Below, piece by piece: positions 35,190-46,905 of a stretch of DNA of 64,000 bases. How positions within the stretch are numbered: the stretch's first letter is position 1; every line of letters starts with the position of its first letter. The DNA lies in assembly GCF_011075055.1 (NCBI RefSeq), contig NC_058145.1:5179228-5243227 (forward strand), in the 5' to 3' direction. The translations under genes were made by a program, and so were the position numbers. The notes under the pieces are model-generated. The model had not been told where the DNA came from. It was given only the letters and a program-made list of their open reading frames with translations, and searched no databases. This stretch comes from Mangifera indica (lineage: Eukaryota > Streptophyta > Magnoliopsida > Sapindales > Anacardiaceae).

Positions 35190-36160
35190 AATCAGTATAA
35201 AGATAGGCTTCTTCCATGTGTCCTTTGCAGTCTCATGATTTTAGGACCTATTGAACCACTAAGTGCATTTAAGGACAAGTGTAGAAGACTTGACTTTTCC
35301 CTACTTCCTTTCTTTCATTTTCCATCATTGGATCTCCATCATTGCCTATATCTACCTACGATTGTAAAGTGTACAATTGCTTTTCTTACATTGAAGCCCA
35401 AAGGTATATTTCTCATTACACCAAAAACACAGGCCCTTAACTCTCTTTTGATTTATTTCTTTGCTAGTTAAGGCTTTGTAGTTTTTCTTGGCATTGGCTG
35501 GCTATGGTTTTAGAAATTTTAGAGTGGGAAGAAGACCAACACGGTTTGGTGTTTGGCTGTTGTTCTTTATCGATGGAGGTGGAGAAGAGTTGTATAAAGT
35601 CGGGTGCTAGCCTTGTAAGGTGGTTCTAAGTAAGATGTTCTTGATGGTGGCTTTGGCTAACCCTGTTTAGTGGCCATTGTGATTTTTTGCAGTTTAGCTA
35701 ATGAATATGCCTTTGGTAATGTTGTTGGTTGGAACATACAAACCAACATCTGGAGAGCATCCACTAGGCTAGATAAAAATAAGCTGAAAGTCTAGTACTC
35801 CCTAACTCTAGCTCTCAGATATTATTCATCAAAAGTATCTAAGTAAGCTTTTATGGAACCTACCTGTCTCAAGTTTTGCAAATTCAACATCGGATCATTA
35901 AAGGCATGTGCTACAATTCTGGCTCTTAGGAATTGCATGTACTCTTCCTCTTTCACCATATAAACTCCCCTACAACACATGAATCCTTGGCGCCATTGAC
36001 TACTGCACACTAGGTCGTCCTATTAGGCCTTTGATTTCCTCTATCAATTCTTTGATTGACTCTTCGAATAGCTTTTGTTGTCGAACCTCATATTCCTATA
36101 TTAACTGTATGAGCTCTTGCCTTAGCTCTTGGTTTCTAGTGCCTTCTGCCATCGTAGGAT
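35190..36160 (-). pseudogene. gypsy gag remnant
   Basis: Begins MAEGTRNQEL near 36152 just inside the primer site, as is common in this gypsy group, then continues with a Glu/Lys-rich helix and a second open part (36010-35822, KEEEYMQFLRARIVAHAF). Stops separate the parts, and no intact zinc knuckle was found. Confidence 0.7.
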
Positions 36161-36178
36161 CGTCGCTCTAATACTAAT

Positions 36179-36566
36179 TGATGCATGTTGTGGGAAAATT
36201 CAGAAAACACAACCAAAGAGAGGAAGAAGTGTAAAGAGAGAAACAAAATTGCAGAGGAAGCAAATGAAGAAGAAAAACAGTAATGCATCACACACTTTTC
36301 ATTTCCATAAAATTGGTTTTTAACAACCGATCCTTTAATGATTGCCACGTCGGATTACAATTTATTTAAAAACTAAATTCAAAACGAAATTTAAACAGTG
36401 CAAAAGCCACTACATTCTCTCTCTCGTGTCTCGCAAAATGATAGTCTTACTAATCCCATGAATTCACGAAGCCATGTTGTTTGCATCTTTAGCCAAACGG
36501 TGTGTCTCACCTATATGACCGTTGGGCAAGGAAGTCGTTTGCTCTCCACAGTTCACATTCGCAACA
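36179..36566 (-). repeat. 5' LTR of the gypsy element
   Basis: About 388 bases matching 31525-31914. On the - strand it starts TGTTGCGAATGTGAAC and ends TGCATCA, two bases before the primer-binding site. Confidence 0.88.
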
Positions 36567-36571
36567 AAAGT

Positions 36572-38071
36572 ATCATTGAATTTTCTAAAACTATAGAGAT
36601 TATAGCACCATTAATTTTCCAATGCCATATAATAACATTTAACATCTTTAGGGTCAAAATGGCTGATATATCACTAAAATAACTCCAAAAGTATCACAAA
36701 AAGAGAAAAGATAAGAGTTGATTTCATTATATCATCTTCCTTAAAGCAAAACTCCAGAAATAATTAACTTGGAAACCACGAAATTAAGTGGTCAAAATGT
36801 TCAGTTGTTTTGGAATGTTGGTGATAGGTGCAACAATATGCCAGAAAAGCATCATCCAAGTCGGAGAAGTCTACAGAGAGCGTCCAGTATCATAACTTCA
36901 ATTCATTTTAACCATTTCTGTTCTGGAAACAGAGTGTAGAACTAGGTCGAGAATGTTACCAACCTTGAATTGATATATGGCAACGAGCATAGTGTCAATC
37001 AATCAAAGTTTGTCTCTGCATTTAAGTAGAGATTTGCATAAGGGATTAGACCATCATCCAGGCATAGTTTATACTGAAATCTGTGAGTTGTGCTGTTTGA
37101 ATGTTCTCTTTGCTTCTCGGTTACCTTTCTTGGATGGAACAATTAGAATGCAACGCTACGTGTAATAAAAAGCAAATATACTGTCAACCAACTCTTGAGA
37201 AGATCAAACTGCATCATGTAAGCTCGTTCATACAAAATTTTGGCACACAATCTTACAACGATTTTCCCAGAGGAGTTACGCCTGATAGAAACATAGTCAA
37301 CTGTCAAGCAGTTAGTGATTTTATAGGTGGCATGACACCCCAAAATATAATAATCCATATTCCTAAGTTGCAAGTGGCATGACGCCTCAAAAGATAATCC
37401 ATATATTCCTAAAGTTGCAAGGACAGTTTTTGCAGCAGCACACGGATAATAAGAACCAAAGTGAGTAATCATCCTATATTTGGTGAAATCATTCATATCG
37501 GACATTTATTCATGGGCAACATCTGACTTCAGTCATATCTCAAATGCTGGCCCTAAAGATTTCCCAGGTCATGCTCCAAAAAACAGATTACCAAAAAAAA
37601 AGAAACCATTCTCACCATGTTAACAATCCAAATCTCTAAACAGAAATAAATACCATCATGGAATAATAACGATGCTAAACCTAAAAAAGAAGAGTGGAAA
37701 AGAAACAGAATACATCAAGAAATTAAGACAACTAAAAATTTCAAAATTTCAAGATAAAGGCTGTTATGATAAAGTAATTTGATACATCAGAAAAATAGCA
37801 TGCTGAATGCTTTAAATGTATATAACCTTTTCATTCCATATGCTCTCCAGAATGGAGTACAATAGAGGATTCAAAATACACAAACTTCAAAAACTATAAC
37901 ATCAATTTGGCTGTCAGCAAGTCCACTCTGAAAGAACTATTTTGTGTTATAAGTTCAAGATACAGCCCAAACAGTGTTTTTGTGCAGCTTTAGATCAATG
38001 AAAGCAATGTGCAATGGAATTACAATGGCTTCTCCAGATGAGTAACCAGTTGATTTGTTGGCAAACCCTTG
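36572..38071. other. 3' flank of the AN1/C2H2 gene, with a short tandem duplication
   Basis: Contains the 3' untranslated region of the - strand gene (extent unknown, probably down to about 37800) and non-coding DNA beyond. A block of about 48 bases, GTGGCATGAC(A/G)CC(C/T)CAAAA.. to CTAA(A)GTTGCAAG, occurs twice in a row at about 37326-37421. Open frames here do not match known families. Confidence 0.5.
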
Positions 38072-39964
38072 CTAAGCTTTTGACGTACCACCATGATCCC
38101 TCTCAACATGCTCCACAAGAGCTACTGGATCACGAAACCCTTTACTACACTTTGGACATACATCTATTGTCACCTTTGGACAAGCCTGGTTGCCATGCTT
38201 TTCATGAACTTTCTCCACATGTTCTATCAGAGTTGTAACGGAGGAGAACCTCAACCCACACTGAGGGCATCCCTCAATTCCTTCACCGCTGCCACTACTA
38301 CTACTACTCTGCTCTGTCCCATTCACTATCTGCAACTTTTGACTAATTTCACTACCCAATTTTGCCATGCTTGCTTCAGCTGAAGCTCGAAAGTTTGAAG
38401 CTGCAGTAAGAAAACTAGACCACTTGGGCGAGGGTTTGGCCCTAGATTGGTTAGTTTTGGGCTCTTCTTTTCTACTCCTACTTAACATACTCATAAATCC
38501 AAAACCGATGTTAGGATTCTGTGGACCAGGACAATTGTGATCAGGTCCAAACCGATGTTTCAAGCAATGGTCCAAGGTGCAATCTCTGCACCTGATTGTG
38601 TTTGAGAACACTAGGACCTCCCTGCAGCCACGGACAGGACATTTTTTCTTCTTAGTGACTTTATCATAGTTTGAAGGGTCACAATCAGTACTAACATGAC
38701 TCTCCCAAATGATATGGGGATCTTGATCTGGTTTTAGACGAACCCCTTTCGCACAAAGTGGGCAGATAACAACAGTAACATCCTGGTTTTCAGCTTTTGG
38801 ACACTTGTGTTGGTTGTAGCTACGGTGCTCTAAACAAAAAACCTGTAAAAAATTTTAACACAATACCACTTTACCACATACCAAAGATTCCCACATACTT
38901 ACGTAGTACGGAAACGGAAACGAAAACGTAGAAACGTGAAAATATAGAAACAGAAACGTGAAAATGTATTTTTTAAAAAGTACAGAAAACTAAAACGTGG
39001 AGAAATTTATAAATATAAAAAATGCAAAAGTTTTTTTTTTATAAATACTAAATTTTTTATAACAAAAATACATAAACTTGTATAATATAAAAATAAATAA
39101 TAAAAAATAATGAAGAGAAAGAATACTATAAAATAGAATCATAAAATCTATTATAAGTTATTCTTATGTAAACACGTGTAGATATTTAAGAAGAAAACAA
39201 CAATACACACTAATCTATATAACATGTAAGAGAGAAGATAAGTAACACATTGAAGAGTAGAGAAGAGATGAGTAACATATCAAAGATTGGAGAGGAGATG
39301 AATTCAGTATAAGAGTTAGAGAAACTTCAAGTTTGAAAATACAAAAAATGTATAATTAATTGATTTTACGATTTTTTTTTTAAAGCAGTACATTTCAGAA
39401 TTTTTCAAAAGGTTCAAAATGCCCCTGAAACATTCCATACAAGTTTCGAATAGTTTTGAAAACGGAAACATTTCTGAAATGTGGAAACGCACCCATTGTA
39501 AGTTTCTGTGCTTCCTAACCACATACCAACCAAAAAATATAGATCGAATTTTCAATTTCGCACAAACAAGAATGATTAAAAGGCACAAAAATCATCCTTA
39601 AATTAAGAAAACGCGAGGAAGAGTGGCAGAGAAACGGTAAATTCACTTTTCCCTTAGGTTTTTTTTTTTTGTTTAATTTGTTAAGTGGAGTGATTTAAAA
39701 TTCTAATATGATACATGGTCTGGCTCTTAATTTTCTTCAAAAAAATCCGAGGGTCAATTTCCCTCGTGGTCCCTTCTTGGCTCCGTCCAGGAAAAGGGGG
39801 AAGACGAATAAAAACAGTTACAAAAAGAAATTACTTTGAATAGAGAAATGAAGTGAGAAGGATACCTTGTTGCAACAATCGCAAGTGAAAGGCAAAAAAT
39901 CGATCTGCTTGCAATCGGGAAGGCTGCAATGCTTTCCAAGATCTGGGAATTGGGGAGTCCCCAT
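38072..39964 (-). CDS. AN1- and C2H2-type zinc-finger stress-associated protein (SAP11/SAP13/SAP16 type)
   Basis: Two exons: 39964-39866 (ATG to ..CNK, 99 nt, donor AAG|GTATCC) and 38842-38072 (acceptor TTTTTACAG, stop TAG), joined in phase 0 to give 289 residues. The first AN1 finger spans the junction (C13, C18, C28, C31, C36, H39, H45, C47). A second AN1 finger begins at C101 and C106 and continues through C118, C121, C126, H129, H135 and C137. Two C2H2 fingers close the protein (C225, C228, H241, H246 and C262, C265, H278, H283). This layout and length match plant SAPs of the AN1-AN1-C2H2-C2H2 subgroup, linked to stress responses and thought to act with ubiquitin or protein quality control. 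All ligands are present, so it is probably functional. A MITE lies in the intron and another just upstream. Confidence 0.94.
38843..39865 (-). other. Single intron of the AN1/C2H2 gene
   Basis: 1,023 bases with GT-AG ends on the - strand, splitting the first AN1 finger between residues 33 and 34. About 60 percent of it is the MITE at 38899-39518, which ends 56 bases from the splice acceptor. Confidence 0.9.
38899..39518. mobile_element. hAT-like MITE inside the intron
   Basis: About 620 AT-rich bases flanked by exact 8-bp copies of CCACATAC (38891-38898 and 39519-39526). Its ends form an imperfect inverted repeat, TTACGTAGTACGGAAAC against TTAGGAAGCACAGAAAC, matching at 13 of 17 positions. 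An 8-bp target duplication is typical of hAT elements. GAAACG motifs cluster at the left side and recur at the right. It codes for nothing. Confidence 0.75.
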
Positions 39965-40146
39965 TTGACTTTCGTGATTACCTTACAACAATCAAAGAGA
40001 AAACAGAGGTAAGATTTTGAATGTATCAAGAATCGGGAATCCGCGTTAAGGAAAAGCCGCGGAATCCCAGGGGCGGAGCAGCAAGGTCAATCAAATTAAT
40101 GTTAGGTATTTTATTTGGTTTTACTATTCAAATTGGGTTACAAATT
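39965..40146 (-). promoter_or_regulatory. Upstream region of the AN1/C2H2 gene
   Basis: The 182 bases before the start codon on the - strand, containing the leader and presumably the core promoter. No clear TATA box was fixed. The next sequence upstream is a MITE, so distal promoter DNA is element-derived or displaced. Confidence 0.5.
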
Positions 40147-40937
40147 GGCCAAAGGACTCTTTACCAACCAAATTATGTTGTTCTCTATTTTCCTCTTGTA
40201 ACTTTAAAAAATCTCTCACCCATAAGTAATTAAGATTATCGAAACTTTAATTCTTTAAAATTTTATCTCTTTTTTTCCCCTAAACTTTAAGAACTAAAAG
40301 TTTTTTCCAACCTAAGTTTTAAAAAATGACAGTTTCTCCCTAGGGTTTAGTTTCTAGATCTTCGACATTATCTCTGATGTCATTGTTAGCGATCTCTCCC
40401 TCCTGAAGGTTCCTCTCCCTCTGGATGTCTCTTTCCACCCATTTGAACTTTCGATCGATATCGAATGAGATTTGGGAGACGATAGGAGACGAAAGTTTTA
40501 TTGGGGAAGACGAAGATGTTGTCTTCTTCTAGGAAGATGAACAATTTCATCTTTTCTGACAAAACTCTTTGTCTTTTAAGCCTCATTTGATGTTGATCGA
40601 GGAACCAAATAGGTGGAGAGAGACCGTTAGAGAGAGAGAGGAATCTTCAAGAGAGAGAGGTTGCCGGTAATGGTATAGGAGATGACATCGAAGATCTGGA
40701 AATTAAACTTTAAAGGAAAACTATCATTTTTAAAACTTCAGTTTAGGAAAAAACTTTTAGTTTTTAGAGTTTAGGAGAGAAAAAAGAGAATATATTTTAG
40801 TTGATTTTTAATATTATAGATAAAATGATGATTTTATCCTTATTACCATTAATTTTAACTAGAGATGAGTAAGTATTTGAGATTCTCAAAGTTAAAGGAC
40901 AGAAACTTAGGAAAACAACATACTTTGGGGGGTGGCC
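40147..40937. mobile_element. Foldback MITE of Mutator type, copy 1
   Basis: About 790 bases starting GGCCAAAGGACTCTTTACCA and ending, reverse-complemented, GGCCACCCCCCAAAGTATGT, with long inverted arms throughout (for example AAACTTTAA..CTAAAAGTTTTT matched by its complement near 40740). The flanks TTACAAATT (40138-40146) and TTGCAAATC (40938-40946) agree at 7 of 9 positions, a Mutator-length target duplication. It is related over most of its length to 47810-48461 and codes for nothing. Confidence 0.82.
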
Positions 40938-40946
40938 TTGCAAATC

Positions 40947-43199
40947 TAGAGTTCTATAGTGAAAAGGCCTTTTTAACCCACATCTAGTATGGAAAAATGC
41001 AAAATCTCTCATTTATTTATAATTATTGTTTTTTTTTTTTTTAGAAAACCCTTCAATATGGACGGTTATTTCAATAATAAAATTAGTCCAATGTAATTAT
41101 TGATTTTATCGTATAATTGAGTTATACCATAGCTTTTATTTATTTATTTTAACATCACTCAATCATATATTTATATATATAGTAATTTAAATTTAATATA
41201 ATTATTTGAATATTTAAATCAAAATTTATATTATGTAATCTTGAGATTTTAGTAAGTGAGACATTTCTTTAAAAATAAAACCATATTTTCATTCCAAGAT
41301 TTATAAAGGAATTTATAATGTAACATTGCTTTTTTAATTATATTTTTTAAGCCAAGAAAATTTATTTAAAGTGAATTACATTTTCCCACATGAGATTTGG
41401 TCAAATTGGATGCATAAATCACACTATTTCACTTATAATTCAACTCTTTTTTGAAAATTATATGCTCAAGGCTGGTCTTGTCTTTTTTGCATTGCTATTT
41501 AAGTTAAGTGATTAAAAATGCATAATTGTTGTTTGGGAGTTGGAACATATGTGCACCATAGAGTAGACACCCATTTTTATATTAAGAAGGGTAAATTTGT
41601 CATTTCCCATTGGTTGTATGAAAATAGCCAAGTGTGGAAGAATGAACGATTGTGCATAGGAGTCTACACATCCGTTTATCAGTTCAACAAATTTGAAATT
41701 GAATGAGAATTAGTTTTTCGGTGATTCTAGGACATAATATCAGATAGTAGGCAAGTTGATTGCCTCTTTGAATATTATCAGAAAATATTAGTGTGGATGA
41801 TAATGATGGTTATGTCATTAGGACATTAGTATAAACTAACAATTAGTGAACTGTTTTTCGAATGTAACCAGTAACGATAAGTTATATGGTTATTAAATCG
41901 TTATCAATGATTTATCATATGATTGTACTAGTGTACGAAATAATTCTTTAACCTAAGATGTCATAGTCAAATCCAATACGGATGTGTGTGGTTCATATGG
42001 TGAATAAATACGAGGCTAATCATATTCCGTACAAAAAGACCATGTTGGTTATACATTGTTTGCATGCAGAGACAAATGATGATTAAGATGAGATCCGTTG
42101 ACTCAAAAATATTGAATTCAGAATCTCCATTGATTTGATCTGGATCTAAGTTCCTAAACAAATGTTGATAAATATTGAAAACCAAAATCTCTTGCCAAAG
42201 TATAATGTAAATCATATGAAGGTTGTTTGCAATGACGTGCTCTGAATATATCAATCCACAATTTGTAGAGTTTTGAAATTAGGGCTTTGTTGAATCATTA
42301 GCTTGAAATTGATCAAGATTAGACAATGGAAGGAACTTAGCCGCAAAGAATGTACGATTGGAAAATTATGTTTGGTAGAATGTTTCTTCAATTGGTTTAG
42401 GGGTTATGACACATTGCTAGATGTTTACTATAGTCATTGAGTTTTCGAATAAATTTTTGGATTGTCCAAAAAATGGCTCACAACTACATCACAATGAACC
42501 AAAGGGTCACACCAATAAACCAAACATTTAGAGAGTAAGAATTAATTATTTAGAATTGGCTAGCACATTCCAAAGGATAATAAAAGTAAAAATTATATAA
42601 AATATTATATAGATGCAAGAGTAACATTATAAAAGTTAACATGTTAGTGAGATAAAATTAGGGTAGTTAAAGTATATGTTTGATAAACTTACATGGTCAT
42701 AATTTAAATTGAAAATTTAAAAGCACTAAATGACAATTACGTAATTGTTAATGAGCCATTAGTATATAAATGAACCATTACTTCATTTTCGATGCACTTG
42801 GTTCATTTTAACTAAAATTTTCTCTTATAAACATAAAAACCTCGTCCTTCTCTCTACACCTCACAGGTTTGGTGGCTTTTGGCTTGGTTGGTGCATCACT
42901 TTTGAGGCTTTTCACTTAAGCGTTGATTTTCATCTTTTTCATCAAAGAAAAAAAGCAAGGAGTAGGTAAAACACTATACTTTCTTTGCTTACCTCCATCT
43001 ATGTATTGATTCTTATTTGAAACTTGTATGCATGTCATTTTTGCTTCACTCTCTTCCTCAATTTCTTACATGTATGACCTGTGCAATTACTTGTGTGTCT
43101 ATGCCTTGAATAATCCTCTCATCGTGGTCACTTATCTCATTTTAGCCTCTTGCTCTTCCAATTCTTCTAAGACCCTTTAGACTAGAAATTCCTTTTATC
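40947..43199. other. Non-coding region, partly repeat-derived
   Basis: No gene recognised. A T-rich run lies near 41028-41041. About 42380-42850 has an LTR-like feel (a TATATAAATGAACC stretch, then a CT-rich ending near 42840-42870), but no second copy or coding part was found to prove it. Confidence 0.35.
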
Positions 43200-44000
43200 T
43201 CTAAAATCCTAGCTACCACTCGGTATTGTCTGCTCATACCTTGGGGTTATATGCTCATATCTTGAAACTAGGGCTATAGATTTAGGCCGCTGTAATATAT
43301 CTCTCTCTTGGGTTGTTCTTAAGCATATAACCTCTGATCTCCAAGCTCTACCCAATGCCTTTATATAAAATCTAGAAGTGTAATCTCTTGTCACCACATT
43401 TTTGCAATGTTTAACCTTAACCCATTGATAAAGATCTTTATCTTTCCTTTATCAGTGTTAGCCATATCGAGAGCATATCGAGCTAGTGCATTAAGTCTAG
43501 AGGAGAATTCCCTCACAATCATGTGTTCTACCTTAGATTAAGGTACTTTTGTGTCTGCACATATAGATTGTGAGGTACCATGAATTCCCTCTCAAAGACC
43601 TCTTGAAACTTGGCCTAAGTGATCGTATCAATCTATCAAGCATTTTTTAGCACTCACCACCATATCTTGGCATCGACCTTAAGTAAATAACTAGCATAAC
43701 AAACCCTCCCATAGTTCATCATCTCAAAAGGTCTCATCATCTCTTCTATGGTCTCGAGCCAATCCTTGCTCGAAATTGACCTTTTCTAACACTATCAAGA
43801 AACTTTGAAGGTTGATGTTAGTTTGTTAGACTGTATATGAGGTGTAACTATCCCTATTACCACCAATAGTTGCAGTCTTTTGAACTTTTTCACCTACTTA
43901 GCCCTGTTGGGGCATATATCTATAATCGATAGGTGTTTAGCAATAGATGAAACCTTTATCAGATGTGTAACACTTTCAGAAGCCTCATAATTCTCTTGGA
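43200..44000 (-). pseudogene. Ty3/gypsy gag fragment
   Basis: The - strand reads WLETIEEMMRPFEMMNYGRV, YASYLLKVDAKIWW, AKFQEVFEREFMVPHN and, further on, KIKIFINGLRL, the gag pattern of plant gypsy elements (the capsid region with a W-W helix and FE-F motif). Stops are frequent and no protease or reverse transcriptase follows, so it is an isolated piece that ends near the LINE at 44085. Confidence 0.7.
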
Positions 44001-44084
44001 GAATTTATTGAACAACTTGTCAAATCATTGAAGTATCAATATTATAGGGTTTTAAGTTTCATTGCCCTAATTAAGAATGTTCTT

Positions 44085-45182
44085 GAGTTGTTCCATAAAT
44101 AGTTTGGTTTAAAAACAAATAATTTGAAGGGCAATGTTTATTTATCGAGCGCTACCAATAAAGCGAAAGAGAATATTAGAAGTTAACTTCATTTTGAGGA
44201 AGGGAAAATCCCTTTCACTTATCTTAAAGTCCTCATGGTATCCTCTAAGATTACTTGCAATGATTGTAAGCCTCTCTTGGACAAAATCCTTACTAGAATT
44301 ACATCTTGGAGAAGTAAGTTTCTTTCATATGTTAGAAGACTTGTTTTATTAAAATCAATGTTATTTAACATCAAAGTTTATTGGGCTTCTTTATTTCTTC
44401 TCTCCTTTAAGATTCTAAAGAAGATGGAAGCTATCTTAAAGACCTTTTTTTGGGCTAGTACAAGGCTCAATAGGAAAAAAGCTAGAATAGCTTGGATAGA
44501 TGTTTGCACTCTTAATTATCAAGGTAGTTTTAGCATTATGAGTTATAAAAAGTGCAACAAAGCAGCTATTTTCAAACACCTATAAGATCTTTGCCAACCC
44601 AAGTCTCTCTTCTTATATACTGATTGGATAAAGGTTAATAAGCTCAATAATAAGTCCTTTTAGGTAGTCATGTCTAGCTTCACAACCTTTAGAATTGGAA
44701 GAAAATACTTAACATTAGAGATTTCATAAAGACTAGAATTAAGGTGATCATTGGAGGTGGTATTTCTACCTTGCTTTGGAAAGATAATCGACACCCTTTA
44801 GAGGCACTAATTGCTCTATATGGTGAGAGGATTGCCTATAATGTCAACCTTAATCTTAATTGTAAAGTAATGTAGATGATTAATGAGTGGAGTTCAAAAT
44901 GGCCTTTGTCCTTATCCTCATATTTGATGGAAGTCATTGATATGACTAACTTTGAGCCTAAAGGTAGAAGTGATGAAATTATTTCCTTGCCTTGCAAAAA
45001 TAGTAAATTCTTCACATTTTCAGCTTGGAATGAGTTAAGATACAAAAGTAGTGGTGTAAGTTTGGAGTGGACTTATTTGGCACAAAAAATACATTCCCAA
45101 ACATGTATAGATCCTTTGGATGGCTTTGAGAATAAAACTTCCCACTAAGACTAAACCGGCCAAACTGGGGATTACTTCCTCA
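44085..45182 (+). pseudogene. LINE (L1-type) reverse transcriptase C-terminus, left half
   Basis: The + strand contains the region behind the reverse transcriptase core of plant L1 elements: PFTYLKVLM, CNDCKPLLDKILTRITSWRS, FLSYVRRLVLLKSMLFNIKV, YWASLF and FFWASTRLNRKKARIAWIDV. It goes on to the start of the zf-RVT domain (IPKHV, WMALRIKLPTKTKPAKLGI in adjacent frames). Upstream parts (endonuclease, catalytic FxDD) are missing. The sequence breaks off at about 45182 and continues at 58135, beyond an inserted gypsy element. Frame changes and stops are present. Confidence 0.85.
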
Positions 45183-46217
45183 AAAATTAATGAAGGAAAA
45201 TAAACACTTAACAAGTTAAAAGTGAAATACCAATATAAAGAAGCCTAAGGTTTCTCATTTCACTATCAATTACTCAAAAATCAGTAACAAATCTAATTAA
45301 AATCAATAATAAGATGAATTGTTGATGGTTGATTATCCTATTTTACCCAATTCCTCTCTCAAGGCTAATTAGGTGTGTTAAGATTAAAAGTTTACCTATT
45401 TTCATGGTATGATATTAATTAAAACACATTAATTTCTATAACAATCAATTTAGCCACAAAGGATTTATTTCTCAATATCACACTCCAATCTACAAACAAG
45501 CATGGTATTGGGCCTTAACACCAAGCAAGAAGTTGAAATCACAATTACTAAATCAAACATTCATCATCATTAATTAAAAATCAAAATCTATTATATAATC
45601 TTTGAGAATTTATAGATTCATCATAAACCTTAGTAAAAGAAGTTAGCTATTCATAGGTATAAAGTTCAAACTATAAGATAAAGTTGAAGGGAGAGACATT
45701 TTGAATCAGTAAAGAAGATAATAAGAGAGATAAGAAAAACTCTAAGGTCTTCCAATTTTGATTCTCATAGGTCTTCTATTTTTAATCTTGAATTTTCACT
45801 TTTCTACTTGTTTCTTGAAGCTTTCTCTCTCTAAAAATCTTTTGGACTATTATATTTCGGTGATAGGAAGTGAAGAAGATGTAACTTTCTTTTTACGCCT
45901 ACTACTTAATCTTATTTTCACTTTTTTTAATATTATTTATGCCTAGTAATTATGGATGTCAATTATAGCCGCAAGACTGCCTATAATTGCCCAATGCCTC
46001 CAATTATAAAATTTTCTCATTTACTTCTTTAAGCTTCCATTTTAGCTCCAAAAGGGCTTAAATATCTCCAAAGCATCTAAAAATATAATTTAAAGTGCAA
46101 AATAAGATCAAGCCATGAAAATTAAATAAAACTTAAAGAATTTGACAAAATGGACTAAAATTCACTTTTAAAATATACTATTATAATCATATTTGTGTGT
46201 ATTTCATACACACATCA
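45183..46217 (-). repeat. 3' LTR of the Athila-like element, truncated
   Basis: Matches 57053-58134 (shared AGGAAAATAAACACTTAACA, GATGAATTGTTGATGGTTGA and others). It lacks about 170 bases present at the far end of the other LTR, and differs by an indel of about 60 bases near 45470. On the - strand it starts TGATGTGTGTATG. Confidence 0.87.
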
Positions 46218-46260
46218 AACTCCCCCAAACTTAAGAATTTGCTTGTCCCCAAGCAAAAAG
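46218..46260 (-). other. Polypurine tract region of the Athila-like element
   Basis: On the - strand, GCTTGGGGACAAGCAAATTC followed by AAGTTTGGGGGAGTT borders the LTR. This purine-rich boundary is characteristic of Athila/Tat-type elements, where it primes plus-strand DNA synthesis. Confidence 0.8.
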
Positions 46261-46771
46261 AAACAGAAGTGAAATCGAAGGGAAAGATAGAAGAGCCAAT
46301 AGGGTTTAGGTAATTGAATTCTTAAAATGACCTTACGCAATCGAAAACTAAAATTTGTTCTTCAAAAGTCCTTTGGCAAAAAACACTCTATCTCATATCC
46401 AAATAAAATAAGAGTCACAAAAATCAAACTGAAAATGTATGTAGTGATCAATCACACCAAAACTGTTGCACTTCAGATAGACATATACGTACTTAACAAC
46501 CTTCATGATCTCTAAATGAAGTTTAACAAGTCCTATAGGCAAAATCAAACAACTTATCTCCACTAATAAAGGTACAATGCATTTCAAAAAGATCAATAGG
46601 TCTTTATTTAGGTTGTAAAGTCGCTAAAGGTATGGGCTAAAGAATAAAAGGATAAATGAGTTAACAAATAAACATGAGCATTCTATTAATGAGGGAAATA
46701 GAGATCTACATGATTACAAAATAGAAATTAGAAAAGAAATATGAATATAAATTGCACTAATAAAATGTAAA

Positions 46772-46905
46772 GAGATTTTTTTTTTCTTTTTTTTCTATTT
46801 TCTTTTCCTCTTTCTTTTTTTCACATAAGTTTTTTTCTTCTTTTCATATTTTTTTTATTTTTCATATTTCTCTCTCTTTTTTCTCTTTTTTTTATATACA
46901 TGTAT
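46772..46905. repeat. Polypyrimidine stretch in the element's 3' non-coding part
   Basis: About 130 bases of almost only T and C on the + strand, hence polypurine on the - strand. It lies in the long untranslated region between the 3' ORF and the polypurine tract. Confidence 0.75.

Larger units (their letters stand above)
31525..36566 (-). mobile_element. Ty3/gypsy retrotransposon with both LTRs, inactive
   Basis: A 5-kb element on the - strand: 5' LTR (36566-36179), primer site containing GTATTAGAGC, gag, protease, reverse transcriptase, RNase H, integrase, purine-rich tract and 3' LTR (31914-31525). Having integrase after RNase H defines Ty3/gypsy. Flanks AAAAT (31520-31524) and AAAGT (36567-36571) look like a 5-bp duplication with one change. 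Stops break all parts. Confidence 0.87.

Noticed and set aside
37143..37505. 120-residue - strand open frame beyond the SAP gene
   Set aside because: No recognisable motif, and it overlaps a local tandem duplication in non-coding flank.
41518..41706. 62-residue + strand open frame
   Set aside because: Short, isolated and without family resemblance; length is within chance expectation for this region.
42380..42850. Possible solo LTR
   Set aside because: LTR-like composition, but no partner copy, primer site or target duplication could be shown.
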